Shown one piece after another: positions 19,975 through 28,894 of a stretch of 64,000 nucleotides of DNA. The stretch is from Brachybacterium sp. Z12. Lineage in GTDB: Bacteria; Actinomycetota; Actinomycetes; Actinomycetales; Dermabacteraceae. Position numbers and translations under genes: made by a program. Position 1 is the stretch's first letter. The number at the start of each line of letters is the position of its first letter. The stretch lies in assembly GCF_014400405.1 (NCBI RefSeq), contig NZ_CP060496.1, positions 1,178,001-1,242,000 of the forward strand, written 5' to 3'. The notes beneath the pieces are model-generated. The model saw only the letters and a program-made list of their open reading frames with translations, searched no databases and was not told the origin of the DNA.

Positions 19975-20565
19975 ATGACCACACCGCGCACCGACGAGGT
20001 CCCGCTCTGGAACATCGCCAACATCCTCACCATGGTGAGGTGCGCGATGGTCCCGCTGCTGGTGGTGCTGGCGATCCTGTACCCGGACACGGCTCCCGGC
20101 CGGCTGCTGGTGGCCGGGGTGTTCGTGCTCGCGATGTTCACGGACTTCCTGGACGGATACCTGGCTCGCAGCCGCAACCTGATCACCGACTTCGGCAAGA
20201 TCATGGATCCCATCGCCGACAAGGCGATGACGGGTGCCGCACTGGTCATGCTGTCGGTGTGGGACTACGTGCCGTGGTGGATGACCATCCTGATCCTGGT
20301 GCGCGAGTTCGGCATCACGCTGATGCGCTTCACGATCCTGAAGTACGGCGCGCTCCCGGCGAACATGGCGGGCAAGGCGAAGACGATGGTCCAGACCATC
20401 GCCATCACCTTCTGCCTGATCCCCTTCGAGCTGTGGTGGGAGCCGGCGCGCTGGATCGGACTGGCGCTCGTGGGCCTGGCCGTCGTGCTGACGGTGTGGT
20501 CCGGCCTGGTCAACGTCAAGGACGGCCTGCGGCTGCGGCGTGAGGCCCTGGCTGGCGGCGCATGA
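19975..20565 (+). CDS. pgsA: CDP-diacylglycerol--glycerol-3-phosphate phosphatidyltransferase
   Basis: Complete 196-residue integral membrane enzyme making phosphatidylglycerol phosphate. The CDP-alcohol phosphotransferase motif is readable as DFLDGYLARSRN (about residues 60-71) continuing to FGKIMDPIADK (about 75-85), with all conserved Asp, Gly, Ala and Arg positions. It overlaps cinA by four bases (ATGA). Paralogous CDP-alcohol transferases exist in Actinobacteria, so the exact acceptor is inferred from its place next to ftsK and cinA, which is typical for pgsA. Confidence 0.92.
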   Translation: MTTPRTDEVPLWNIANILTMVRCAMVPLLVVLAILYPDTAPGRLLVAGVFVLAMFTDFLDGYLARSRNLITDFGKIMDPIADKAMTGAALVMLSVWDYVPWWMTILILVREFGITLMRFTILKYGALPANMAGKAKTMVQTIAITFCLIPFELWWEPARWIGLALVGLAVVLTVWSGLVNVKDGLRLRREALAGGA

Positions 20566-21073
20566 GCGGCGTGGCCGGAAAGTCAGCTCCTTCCGACCAT
20601 CCGGTCGACCCGGCGACCCTCATCGCCCGGGCAGCGACGCGCGGATGGCGCATCGCGACCGCCGAGTCGCTGACCGGCGGGGCGGTGGTGGCCCGCCTGG
20701 TGGACGTGCCGGGTGCGAGCGCGGTGGTCGCCGGGGAGCGGCCTGCTACTCCTATGAGGCGAAGACCCGCGTGCTCGGTGTCGACGCCGAGCTGCTCGCA
20801 GCGACCGGGGCGGTCACCGCCGAGGTGGCGGCGGCGATGGCAGAGGGAGCGCTGTCCCTGTACGACGCTGACCTGGTCGTGGCCACGACCGGGGTCGCCG
20901 GCCCCGGGCCCGATGAGCGCGGTGTTCCCGAGGGCACCGTGCACCTGGCCCTGGCCCGGCGGGGCGGGGAGGCGCTGACCCGTGAACTCCGTCTCAGCGG
21001 CGGCAGAGCCCAGATCCGCTCCCTCACCGTCGATGCTGCGCTCTCCTTGCTCGGCGAGGCGCTCGCGGACTAG
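20562..21073 (+). CDS. cinA: CinA-like nicotinamide-nucleotide amidohydrolase (PncC type); one frameshift
   Basis: About 170 residues, corresponding to the stand-alone CinA C-terminal domain that deamidates NMN. Motifs: TAESLTGG (about residues 33-40) and ATTGVAGPGPDE. The frame breaks in the G run 20733-20736 (G5 written as G4); repair gives VVAGGAACYSYEAKTRVLGV, the family's central block. The N-terminal MoCF-like domain of long CinA proteins is absent, as in many Actinobacteria. Translationally coupled to pgsA. Confidence 0.92.
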
Positions 21074-21173
21074 ACGTCCTCCCAGCTCATCCGGCCGGTG
21101 CGGTCCTCTCCTCCCCACCGTCCCGACATGCACACGGTCCAGTGGACGTACGGGGTGGCGCACTACACTCTGG

Positions 21174-21200
21174 GGAACACTTTGACGGGGAGCGGCGTTG
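21174..21200 (+). promoter_or_regulatory. Candidate ECF-sigma (SigE/SigH-type) promoter of clgR
   Basis: GGAAC (21174-21178) and CGTTG (21196-21200) are separated by 17 bases, matching the -35/-10 pattern of stress-responsive ECF sigma factors in Actinobacteria. It lies about 84 bases before the clgR start. A housekeeping-type TACACT hexamer lies just upstream (about 21164-21169), so a second promoter is possible. Confidence 0.5.
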
Positions 21201-21283
21201 AACCGTTCGTGATGACATCGACGTACCGCATTCCCGAGGTGCACCATCAGTTCACCCATAGCCAGAGGAGAGGAGGCAGGTCC

Positions 21284-21589
21284 ATGATCCTGTTCCGCCA
21301 GGAGCTGGGAGAGGTGCTGCGCGACGCGCGACGCTCCCAGGGCCGCACGCTGCGGCAGGTTTCCTCCGACGCCCGCGTGTCGCTGGGCTACCTCAGCGAG
21401 ATCGAGCGCGGCCAGAAGGAGGCCTCCAGCGAGCTGCTGGTCTCGGTGACCGACGCTCTGGGCCTGCCGCTGTCCTTCGTCCTGCGAGAGGTGTCCGATC
21501 GGATCGCGATCGCCGAGCAGGTCACGATCCCGGACACGGTCCCCGAGGGCCTCGCCGACGACGCGAAGCCGCTGGTCGGCGCTCGCTGA
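21284..21589 (+). CDS. clgR: XRE-family regulator ClgR
   Basis: 101-residue helix-turn-helix protein. ClgR activates clpP, clpC and other protease and DNA-repair genes in Streptomyces, Corynebacterium and Mycobacterium. The HTH runs [19 protein letters not shown] to [18 protein letters not shown] (about residues 12-50), nearly invariant in ClgR. I chose ATG 21284 (MILFRQELG), which follows a GAGGAGGCAGG ribosome-binding site. The C-terminal tail ends in small residues, as expected for a ClpP-degraded regulator. It precedes DUF3046 and recA, the usual actinobacterial order. Confidence 0.93.
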   Translation: MILFRQELGEVLRDARRSQGRTLRQVSSDARVSLGYLSEIERGQKEASSELLVSVTDALGLPLSFVLREVSDRIAIAEQVTIPDTVPEGLADDAKPLVGAR

Positions 21590-21590
21590 G

Positions 21591-21815
21591 GTGCGGCGCA
21601 GCGAGTTCAGGGAGCTGGCTGACCACGTGTTCGGCCCCGCTCTCTCCCACACGTATGCGCAGGACCTCGTGCTCGAGGAGATCGGCGGCATGACCGCCGA
21701 GCAGGCTCTCGAGCACGGGGTCCCTGTGCGTTCGGTGTGGACCGCGCTGTGCGATGCGATGGATGTCCCGGACTCCGCGCGCTGGGAGATACCTCCCGTG
21801 CAGAGGCACCGCTGA
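21591..21815 (+). CDS. DUF3046 family protein
   Basis: 74-residue protein, GTG start one base after the clgR stop. Family features include MRRSEFRELADHVFGPAL at the N-terminus and ALEHGVPVRSVWTALCDAM. DUF3046 genes sit almost invariably just upstream of recA in Actinobacteria; the function is unknown. The very close spacing suggests coupling to clgR. Confidence 0.88.
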   Translation: MRRSEFRELADHVFGPALSHTYAQDLVLEEIGGMTAEQALEHGVPVRSVWTALCDAMDVPDSARWEIPPVQRHR

Positions 21816-21885
21816 CCCCGCAGGGCCGCATCCCGAGTTCTCCCGGGCGCCACGCATGACACATCGCGACACGCTCGCGATCAAG

Positions 21886-21914
21886 TTCGCGTTCGAACAT
21901 CTGTTCGGTATTGT
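21886..21914 (+). promoter_or_regulatory. recA promoter with LexA (SOS) box in the spacer
   Basis: TCGAAC-ATCT-GTTCGG at 21893-21908 matches the gram-positive SOS box, differing only in the last base. It sits exactly in the 17-bp spacer between TTCGCG (21886-21891) and TATTGT (21909-21914), so bound LexA would block RNA polymerase. The leader to recA is about 165 bases. Confidence 0.82.
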
Positions 21915-22081
21915 GTGTCGCGACGGTCCTCCCAGCACCATCCCCACGTACCGACCTCTCCTCCCCAGAACCCCTTGATCCACAGGGGAGCGGGGCGGCG
22001 GCGGAATGTCGGGGCCGGCGCCTAGTGTGGCCGCACTGGTCACCGCGTCGGTACTCCCGGCCCTCAGGAAGGAACAATCAC

Positions 22082-23200
22082 ATGGCTGCACCGAAAGCGT
22101 CCAAGCCCCCGGTCACGAAGTCGACCGATAAGAACCGCAGCTCCTCGCTCGACAACGCCCTCGCGCAGATCGACCGCCAGTTCGGCAAGGGTTCGATCAT
22201 GCGTCTGGGCGACGACACCCGCCCGCCGGTCGAGGTCATCCCCACCGGCTCGGTCGCGCTGGATGCAGCGCTCGGCATCGGAGGCCTGCCCCGCGGCCGC
22301 ATCGTCGAGATCTACGGGCCGGAGTCCTCCGGCAAGACGACCCTCGCTCTTCACGCGGTGGCCAATGCGCAGCGCAACGGCGGTATCGCCGCCTTCATCG
22401 ACGCCGAGCATGCGATGGATCCCGAGTACGCGAAGAAGCTCGGCGTCGACACCGACGCCCTGCTGGTCTCCCAGCCGGATACCGGCGAGCAGGCACTGGA
22501 GATCACCGACATGCTGATCCGCTCCGGCGCGCTGGACGTCGTGGTCATCGACTCCGTCGCCGCCCTGGTGCCGAAGGCCGAGATCGAGGGCGAGATGGGC
22601 GACTCCCACGTCGGTCTGCAGGCCCGCCTCATGTCGCAGGCGCTGCGCAAGCTCACCGGCGCGCTGTCCGCTTCGGGCACCACCGCCATCTTCATCAACC
22701 AGCTGCGCGAGAAGATCGGCGTGTTCTTCGGCAGCCCCGAGACCACCACCGGCGGCAAGGCGCTCAAGTTCTACGCCTCTGTGCGCATGGACATCCGGCG
22801 CATCGAGACCCTCAAGACCGGCACCGACTCCGTCGGCAACCGCACCCGGGTCAAGGTTGTCAAGAACAAGATGGCCCCGCCCTTCAAGCAGGCGGAGTTC
22901 GACATCCTCTACGGCGAGGGCATCTCCCGTGAGGGCGGTCTGCTCGACCTCGGTGTCGAGCATGGCGCGGTCCGCAAGTCCGGAGCCTGGTTCACCTATG
23001 AGGGTGATCAGCTGGGTCAGGGCAAGGAGAACTCGCGCCAGTTCCTCAAGGACAACCCGGACCTGGCCGCGGAGATCGAGGAGAAGATCCTCCGCACCCT
23101 CGGGGTGGGCAAGTACGCCAACGAGCCCGAGGCGCCGGCGGCCGAGGCACCCCTCGACGAGGACGAGTTCCTCGACGAGGACGTCCCCGCCACGATCTGA
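22082..23200 (+). CDS. recA: Recombinase RecA
   Basis: Complete 372-residue recombinase and LexA coprotease. Walker A is GPESSGKT (residues 79-86), Walker [11 protein letters not shown], with the L2 loop region after [19 protein letters not shown]-terminal oligomerisation segment and acidic C-terminal tail are both present. ATG 22082 follows AGGAAGG. No intein and no frameshift. The SOS-box promoter upstream shows LexA control; recX follows after three bases. Confidence 0.99.
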   Translation: MAAPKASKPPVTKSTDKNRSSSLDNALAQIDRQFGKGSIMRLGDDTRPPVEVIPTGSVALDAALGIGGLPRGRIVEIYGPESSGKTTLALHAVANAQRNGGIAAFIDAEHAMDPEYAKKLGVDTDALLVSQPDTGEQALEITDMLIRSGALDVVVIDSVAALVPKAEIEGEMGDSHVGLQARLMSQALRKLTGALSASGTTAIFINQLREKIGVFFGSPETTTGGKALKFYASVRMDIRRIETLKTGTDSVGNRTRVKVVKNKMAPPFKQAEFDILYGEGISREGGLLDLGVEHGAVRKSGAWFTYEGDQLGQGKENSRQFLKDNPDLAAEIEEKILRTLGVGKYANEPEAPAAEAPLDEDEFLDEDVPATI

Positions 23201-23203
23201 TCG

Positions 23204-23884
23204 ATGGCATCACAGCACACAGACGGCGGCGCCGACGACCACTCGGTCGCCGGCGCCGCCGCCGTCCACCAGGCGCCTCCCTCGCGAGCTCGGGCACGGC
23301 TCGAAGCCCGAACCCAGGAGATCCTGGAACGCCCCAGCACAGCTCCGGGCCCCGAACAGGCCGAGCATGAGAAGGCCGTGGTCCGCGAGTGCCGCTACCT
23401 GATGCGCCTGCTGTCCACGCGCCGGAGGACGGCCGGGGAGATGCGCGAGCGACTCACTCAGCGCGAGGTCCCCGGGGCAGTCGCCCATGAAGTGATGGCC
23501 CGTATCGATCGTGCCGGCCTGATCGACGATGCGGCCTTCGCACACGACTGGGTCCAGCAGCGCCGCTCCCTGCGCGCCCTCGGGGACGAGGCGCTGCGCC
23601 GAGAGCTCGAGAAGAAGCGGGTGGCTGCCCGGCTGATCGAGGCCGCCCTGGCCTCAGACCAGGGAGACGGCAGCGATGAGGAGCAACGATGCCGCGACCT
23701 GGTTCGCTCCCGGATCGCACACAGAGACCGCGAACAGCTGCGCACCGAGCGGGACGGCGCCCACCGTCGTCGTCTCTCCCGCCGCCTCGATGCCCTGCTC
23801 ACCCGCAAGGGCTATCCGGGTGACCTCGCGATCCGCGTGATCTCCGGGGAGCTGCGCGACGCGGCCCAGCACACGGCGGACTGA
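23204..23884 (+). CDS. recX: Regulatory protein RecX
   Basis: Complete 226-residue protein that binds RecA filaments and limits their activity. A variable N-terminal extension of about 60 residues precedes the conserved three-helix repeats, starting [20 protein letters not shown] and including [16 protein letters not shown]. It begins three bases after the recA stop codon, so it is cotranscribed and SOS-induced with recA. Confidence 0.93.
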   Translation: MASQHTDGGADDHSVAGAAAVHQAPPSRARARLEARTQEILERPSTAPGPEQAEHEKAVVRECRYLMRLLSTRRRTAGEMRERLTQREVPGAVAHEVMARIDRAGLIDDAAFAHDWVQQRRSLRALGDEALRRELEKKRVAARLIEAALASDQGDGSDEEQRCRDLVRSRIAHRDREQLRTERDGAHRRRLSRRLDALLTRKGYPGDLAIRVISGELRDAAQHTAD

Positions 23885-23936
23885 CCGAGCCACCGCGGCC
23901 GGGCCGGTACCGCGTGCGCCGTATCCTGGAGCCACT

Positions 23937-25536
23937 ATGTCCTTGAGCTCCTCCACCTCGATCACCGACCCGCACCCTGCTGAGACCCAGGAGGCTCCTC
24001 GCCGCCGAGCCACCTACCAGGTGCGGACGTTCGGCTGCCAGATGAACGTCCACGACTCCGAGCGCCTGACCGGCATGCTCGAGGAGTCCGGGTACGTGCC
24101 GGCGGCGGAGGGAGCCGATCCTCGTCACGGCGAGGTCGACATCGTCGTGTTCAACACCTGCGCGGTGCGGGAGAACGCCGACAAGAAGCTGTACGGGACC
24201 CTGGGCTCGCTGCGCCCCGGCAAGGACGCGAACCCCGGGATGCAGATCGCGGTCGGCGGCTGCCTCGCCCAGAAGGACCGGGCAGCCATCGTCGAGCGTG
24301 CCCCCTGGGTCGATGTCGTCTTCGGCACCCACAACATCGGCTCGCTGCCGGTGCTGCTGGACCGGGCCCGGCACAACGCCGAGGCACAGGTCGAGATCCT
24401 CGAATCGCTCGAGGTGTTCCCCTCGACCCTGCCCACCCGGCGCGAGTCCTCGTACGCGGCCTGGGTCTCGATCTCGGTGGGCTGCAACAACACCTGCACG
24501 TTCTGCATCGTCCCGTCGCTGCGTGGAAAGGAGAAGGACCGCCGGCCCGGTGACGTCCTGGCCGAGGTGCGCGATGTGGTGGACTCCGGTGCCCTCGAGG
24601 TGACCCTGCTGGGGCAGAACGTGAACTCCTACGGCGTCGAATTCGGGGACCGCGGCGCCTTCGCCAAGCTGTTGCATGCCTGCGGGGAGATCGAGGGGCT
24701 CGAACGGGTGCGATTCACCTCCCCGCACCCGGCGATGTTCACCGACGACGTCATCGACGCGATGGCGCAGACGGCCAACGTGATGCCCCAGCTGCACATG
24801 CCGCTGCAGTCGGGGTCGGACGATGTGCTGCGCCGGATGAAGCGCTCCTACCGCTCCAAGAAGTTCCTCGGCATCCTCGACAAGGTCAGGGCACAGATCC
24901 CCGAGGCAGCGATCACCACGGACATCATCGTCGGCTTCCCCGGGGAGACCGAGGCCGATTTCGAGCGCACCCTCGAGGTGGTCGAGGCGTCCCGCTTCTC
25001 GAGCGCCTTCACCTTCCAGTACTCCATCCGCCCCGGGACCCCCGCGGCGACCATGGAGGATCAGATCCCGAAAGAGATCGTGCAGGAGCGCTTCGAACGA
25101 CTGACCGCGCTCCAGGACCGCATCTCCCACGAGGAGAACCGGAAGCTCGAGGGGCACGCCGTCGAGATCCTGGTGGCTGAGGGGAGGGGAGCCGTGAAGG
25201 GCAGACCCAGCGCCTCTCCGGCCGCGCCCGCGACCATCGGCTGGTCCACTTCTCCCTCCCGCAGGGGCTCCCAGAGGCGGAGCGCCCCCGTCCCGGGGAC
25301 CTGGTGACCGCGACCGTCACGCACGCCGCCCCGTTCTACCTGGTCGCGGACAGCGCACTGCAGGTCGAAGACGCTGCGGGCCCGAGCACCGACCGGTTCT
25401 CCGTGCGGCGCACCCGCTCGGGGACGCCTGGGAGGCGGGTGTGCTGGGTGTGGACGCCGGGAGCTCGTGCGGCACCGGCGGCGGTGCCCCGAGCGGCCCG
25501 GTCACCCTCGGGATGCCGGGGCTGCGACGCCCCTGA
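23937..25536 (+). CDS. miaB: tRNA-2-methylthio-N6-dimethylallyladenosine synthase MiaB; two frameshifts
   Basis: Radical-SAM methylthiotransferase acting on A37 of tRNAs after MiaA. N-terminal UPF0004 domain with [15 protein letters not shown] (about residues 24-38) and FNTCAVREN; radical-SAM cluster in [11 protein letters not shown] (about 182-192); C-terminal TRAM domain. ATG 23937 lies nine bases after TATCCT. Two G5 runs are written as G4, at 25181-25184 and 25420-25423; repair extends the protein through a TRAM domain to a stop at 25536, about 533 residues. The last 40 residues are Gly-rich and poorly conserved. Confidence 0.94.
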
Positions 25537-25552
25537 GCCTCGACGGGACGAG

Positions 25553-25584
25553 GAAGGCCGGCGCCCTCAGGGGTGCCGGCCTTC
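25553..25584. terminator. Bidirectional terminator between miaB and the YbjN gene
   Basis: A 14-bp stem (25553-25566 with 25571-25584, one G-U pair) with loop TCAG lies between convergent genes. Confidence 0.88.
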
Positions 25585-25613
25585 GTCGTCGCCGGGGATG
25601 AGCCCGGCTGCGA

Positions 25614-26105
25614 TCAGATGTCGAGGTCGTCGAGCTCGGGGCCGAGCCGCTCCTCGAGGCTGTGGAAGAACGCGATCACGGTGCTCAGCCCGCACTTGAT
25701 CGCATTGTCGATCTGGGCATCCAGCGCACCGGCGCGGAAGTCCGCGGCGAGCTCGCCATACAGGCCGAGCAGGCCTTCGGACTCGCGGCGCACGTACACC
25801 TTGGGCCAGATCCGGTTCATGTTCCACTCATTGCAGAGCTTGACCATCTCGACCTTGCGGGAGACGTCCACAGAGTGGCTCCAGCGGCCACGGGTTTGCA
25901 GCACGCCGTGCTCGTCCCCTGAGATCATGAACTGAAAGCGGTAGTCGTCGAAGCGAGCACGCACGATATCCGGGTGCTCATCGTCCTCGACGAAGGCGTA
26001 GCCATGACGGGTGAGGCTCTCCTCGACCCGCGACAGGGACAGGGGAGCCAGACCATCAGTAGAGTCCGTGTTCGTTTGAACAGGGGACTCGTTCGGTGCA
26101 GTCAC
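25614..26105 (-). CDS. YbjN domain-containing protein
   Basis: 163-residue soluble protein with a YbjN (type III secretion chaperone-like) fold: [20 protein letters not shown] near the N-terminus, then [18 protein letters not shown], a highly typical block, and an acidic end [11 protein letters not shown] choose GTG 26105, which has GAGG six bases upstream; TTG 26111 would sit directly on that site. Such proteins are common in Actinobacteria and have no established biochemical role. It lies between miaB and miaA but on the opposite strand. Confidence 0.85.
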   Translation of the reverse strand: MTAPNESPVQTNTDSTDGLAPLSLSRVEESLTRHGYAFVEDDEHPDIVRARFDDYRFQFMISGDEHGVLQTRGRWSHSVDVSRKVEMVKLCNEWNMNRIWPKVYVRRESEGLLGLYGELAADFRAGALDAQIDNAIKCGLSTVIAFFHSLEERLGPELDDLDI

Positions 26106-26250
26106 TTCCAACCTCGAGCGTTCGACGTAGGGATCAGGGCGATCCGAGGTATCGGATCGCGGATCACCCTACTCCTTCCATCAGGGAAGGGTCCGTCACA
26201 GGGTCGTGATCCCGCTGACCCTCGTCCGATTGCGCCGATACAGTGCGTGC

Positions 26251-27216
26251 ATGGATTCGCCTGCCGCCCGCACCGGGACCGCTGAGGAGCTTCCCCACGC
26301 ACCTCTGATCGCGGTCGTCGGTGCCACCGCCACCGGCAAGTCCGACCTTGCGGTCACGCTCGCCGAACGGCTCGACGGCGAGGTCATCAACGCCGATGCG
26401 CTGCAGCTGTACCGCGGGATGGACATCGGCACCGCGAAGGTGACGCAGGATGAGCAGCGCGGTATCCCGCATCATCTGCTCGACGTCCTGGACATCACCG
26501 ACGAGGCGAGCGTCTCCGCGTACCAACGGCAGTCGCGCGCGGTGATCACCGCGATCCGGGAACGCGGCAGGGTGCCGATCCTGGTGGGAGGCTCCGGGCT
26601 GTACGTCCGCGCCGCACTGGACGACATCGATTTCCCGCCCACGGATCCGGCCGTCCGCTCCCGCCTGGAGGAGCGCGCCGTCCATGAGGGGCCTGAGGCG
26701 CTCCACCACGAGCTCGCAGCCACGGATCCCGGGGCCGCACGCACCATCGGGGTGCACGACACCCGGCGGATCGTCAGGGCGCTCGAGGTCGGGGAGCTCA
26801 CCGGGCGGCCGTTCGCCGCGTTCCTGCCCAAGCCGATCCACCTCGATCCCCACACCGTGCAGCTGGGTCTGCGTCTGGAGCGTCCGCAGCTGCACGAGCG
26901 CATCGCCCTGAGGGTGCATCGGATGGTCGATCAGGGACTGCTCGAGGAGATCCGCGGCCTGCGCGAGCAGGGACTCGACCGGGGGCTCACGGCTCGGCGG
27001 GCGATCGGGTACGAGCAGGGGCTCGCTGTTCTCGACGGCACGATGAGCTGCGAGCAAGCGATCGAGGCGACGATCGTGGGCACCCGGCGCCTGGTGCGCA
27101 AGCAGGACACCTGGTTCCGACGCGATCAACGGGTGCAGTGGCTCGATGCGGCCGCTGGGGACGAGCTGATCGAGCACGCCCTGGCGCGGATCGGGACGCG
27201 CTTCACGATGCAGTAG
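26251..27216 (+). CDS. miaA: tRNA dimethylallyltransferase MiaA
   Basis: Complete 321-residue enzyme that prenylates A37 of tRNAs reading UNN codons. The P-loop is VVGATATGKSDLA (about residues 22-34), followed by INADALQLYRGMDIGTAK and HHLLDVLDI, all family hallmarks; QAIEATIVGTRRLVRKQ and TWFRRD mark the C-terminal region. ATG 26251 lies six bases after TACAGT (26239-26244), with CTGACC 18 bp further up, so the mRNA is predicted to be leaderless. It supplies the substrate for MiaB. Confidence 0.97.
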   Translation: MDSPAARTGTAEELPHAPLIAVVGATATGKSDLAVTLAERLDGEVINADALQLYRGMDIGTAKVTQDEQRGIPHHLLDVLDITDEASVSAYQRQSRAVITAIRERGRVPILVGGSGLYVRAALDDIDFPPTDPAVRSRLEERAVHEGPEALHHELAATDPGAARTIGVHDTRRIVRALEVGELTGRPFAAFLPKPIHLDPHTVQLGLRLERPQLHERIALRVHRMVDQGLLEEIRGLREQGLDRGLTARRAIGYEQGLAVLDGTMSCEQAIEATIVGTRRLVRKQDTWFRRDQRVQWLDAAAGDELIEHALARIGTRFTMQ

Positions 27217-27240
27217 AGCGACTGGTCGTAGGCTCGGAGC

Positions 27241-28090
27241 ATGAGCGGGCGCATCGACTTCACCAAGGGTCACGGGACCCAGAACGACTTCGTGCTGCTG
27301 GACGACCCCGGCGGTGCCCTGGCCCTGGACGCCGTGACCGTGGCTGCGCTCGCCGACCGCAGGGCAGGCATCGGCGGTGACGGGGTGATCCGCGCCGTCC
27401 GCTCTCGCGATGCCGGGGTCCAGGCTCCGGCCGACGCCCCCGAATGGTTCATGGACTATCGCAACGCCGACGGCTCGATCGCCGAGATGTGCGGCAACGG
27501 CGTGAGGGTGCTGGCGGCGCACCTGCAGCGCGCTGGCCACGTCACCGAGGACCGCTTCGAGATCCTCACCCGCGCCGGAGCGAGGACCGTGGAGATCCTC
27601 CAGCGCCCCGCTACACCAGGGGCGCCGTGGAGCGCGTGCGGGTGGGGATGGGGACCTCCCGCAGCGAGCACGGGCAGCGTCATGTCGAGATCGCCGGTCA
27701 CCGCCTCGAGGTGACCGATATCGACATGGGCAACCCGCACGCCGTTGCGTTCCTCCCTGAGGGGACCGTGCTCGACGAGCTCGACCTGACCCGCCGACCC
27801 GCCTTGGACCCCGAACCCCGCCAGGGCGCGAACATCGAGCTGGTCAGCGTACGCGGGCCACGGCACGTGGCGATGCGGGTGCATGAGCGCGGAGTGGGGA
27901 GACCCGCTCCTGCGGGACCGGGGTGGCGGCGGTCGCGGTCGCGGCCGCGCACCGTGCAGGTGACGACTCGCGCCGGCCATGGAGCGTCGACGTGCCCGGC
28001 GGGAGCCTTGTGGTCGGGTGGACCGCGGAAGGGGAGGTCACACTCACCGGGCCCGCACAGCTGGTGGCCGACGGGACCATGCTGATCTGA
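27241..28090 (+). CDS. dapF: Diaminopimelate epimerase; two frameshifts
   Basis: Converts L,L- to meso-diaminopimelate, the form used in peptidoglycan and lysine synthesis. The first catalytic Cys is in AEMCGNGVR (about residues 82-90). The second, in TRSCGTGVAA, appears only after repairing the G run 27896-27899 (G5 written as G4). An earlier break lies near 27610 (one base missing; repair reads QRPGYTRGAVERV). Repaired length is about 283 residues. ATG 27241 lies six bases after TAGGCT, so it is probably leaderless although miaA ends just upstream. Confidence 0.94.
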
Positions 28091-28742
28091 CGGGCGGCCA
28101 CAGGCCCCGGCGGCGGCCCGCGGCCTCAGCAGGCGGGGGGCCCACCTCGAGCACCCGGAAGCCCTTCGCGCTCGCGACCTTCGCGACCTCCCGCTGAGGC
28201 AGCTGCTCATCGAGCCAGCGAGCCAGCGGATCGGCCCCCAGATTCTTTCCCACCACCAGGGCTGCAGTGCCCTGCGGGGCGAGCCGTGCCGTCCACTCCA
28301 GCAACAGGGCGTGCAGGGCCTGCTTCCCGATCCGGATCGGAGGGTTCGACCAGATCGCATCCGGGGCGAAGCCCTCCGGCACCTGTTCGGGCGAGATCAC
28401 GTGGACGTTGGTCAGACCCGCTCGTCGGGCGTTCTCCGCAGTCAGCTCACGGGCGCGCTCGCTGACGTCCACCGCCCAGATCTGCGCGTCCGGGTGCAGC
28501 AGCGCCGCGGTCAGCGTGATCGGCCCCCAACCGCAGCCGAGGTCCACGATCGTCGCTCCCGGTGGCGGCGGCGTGATCTCGTCGAGCCGGGCCAGCAGCA
28601 CCGCGGTCGCCTTGTCGAGGCCGTGGCCGCTGAAGACAGACGCGCTGGAGACCAGATCGAGATCGCGGCCCGCCAGGCGCACCTGGAGCGGGAAGCGCCG
28701 GTCATCGGTCGCAGGGGAGGGGGTGAAGTAGTGCTCGTCCAC
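28044..28742 (-). CDS. RsmC-like class I methyltransferase (possible 3' frameshift)
   Basis: About 232 residues as read. SAM-binding motif VDLGCGWGPITL and the catalytic NPPIRIGK identify an MTS-domain methyltransferase like those modifying guanine in 16S rRNA. GTG 28742 (VDEHYFTPSP) is the likely start because homology begins there. As read, the 3' end overlaps dapF by 47 bases and becomes Arg/Pro-rich. If one base is missing in the G run 28135-28140, translation stops at 28126 right after GFRVLEVG, which suits the family better. Target nucleotide unproven. Confidence 0.82.
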   Translation of the reverse strand: MDEHYFTPSPATDDRRFPLQVRLAGRDLDLVSSASVFSGHGLDKATAVLLARLDEITPPPPGATIVDLGCGWGPITLTAALLHPDAQIWAVDVSERARELTAENARRAGLTNVHVISPEQVPEGFAPDAIWSNPPIRIGKQALHALLLEWTARLAPQGTAALVVGKNLGADPLARWLDEQLPQREVAKVASAKGFRVLEVGPPPAEAAGRRRGLWPPVRSAWSRRPPAVRAR

Positions 28743-28894
28743 CCCAGCAGGATACGGAGCGCGGCGGCCGCGTGCCTTCGAAGAGCTCGTCCCGGGCGTT
28801 CCGGCTCCGCCCTGCGCAAAATCACTCGACCACGGAGGGAGGACGTGGGACTCTGGGACGAGCAGCATCCCCCGACCGAAGGAGTGCCCCGACC

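Noticed and set aside
26076-26096. GTTCGTTTGAACAG near the YbjN start as an SOS box
   Set aside because: The half-sites are in the wrong order and spacing for LexA.
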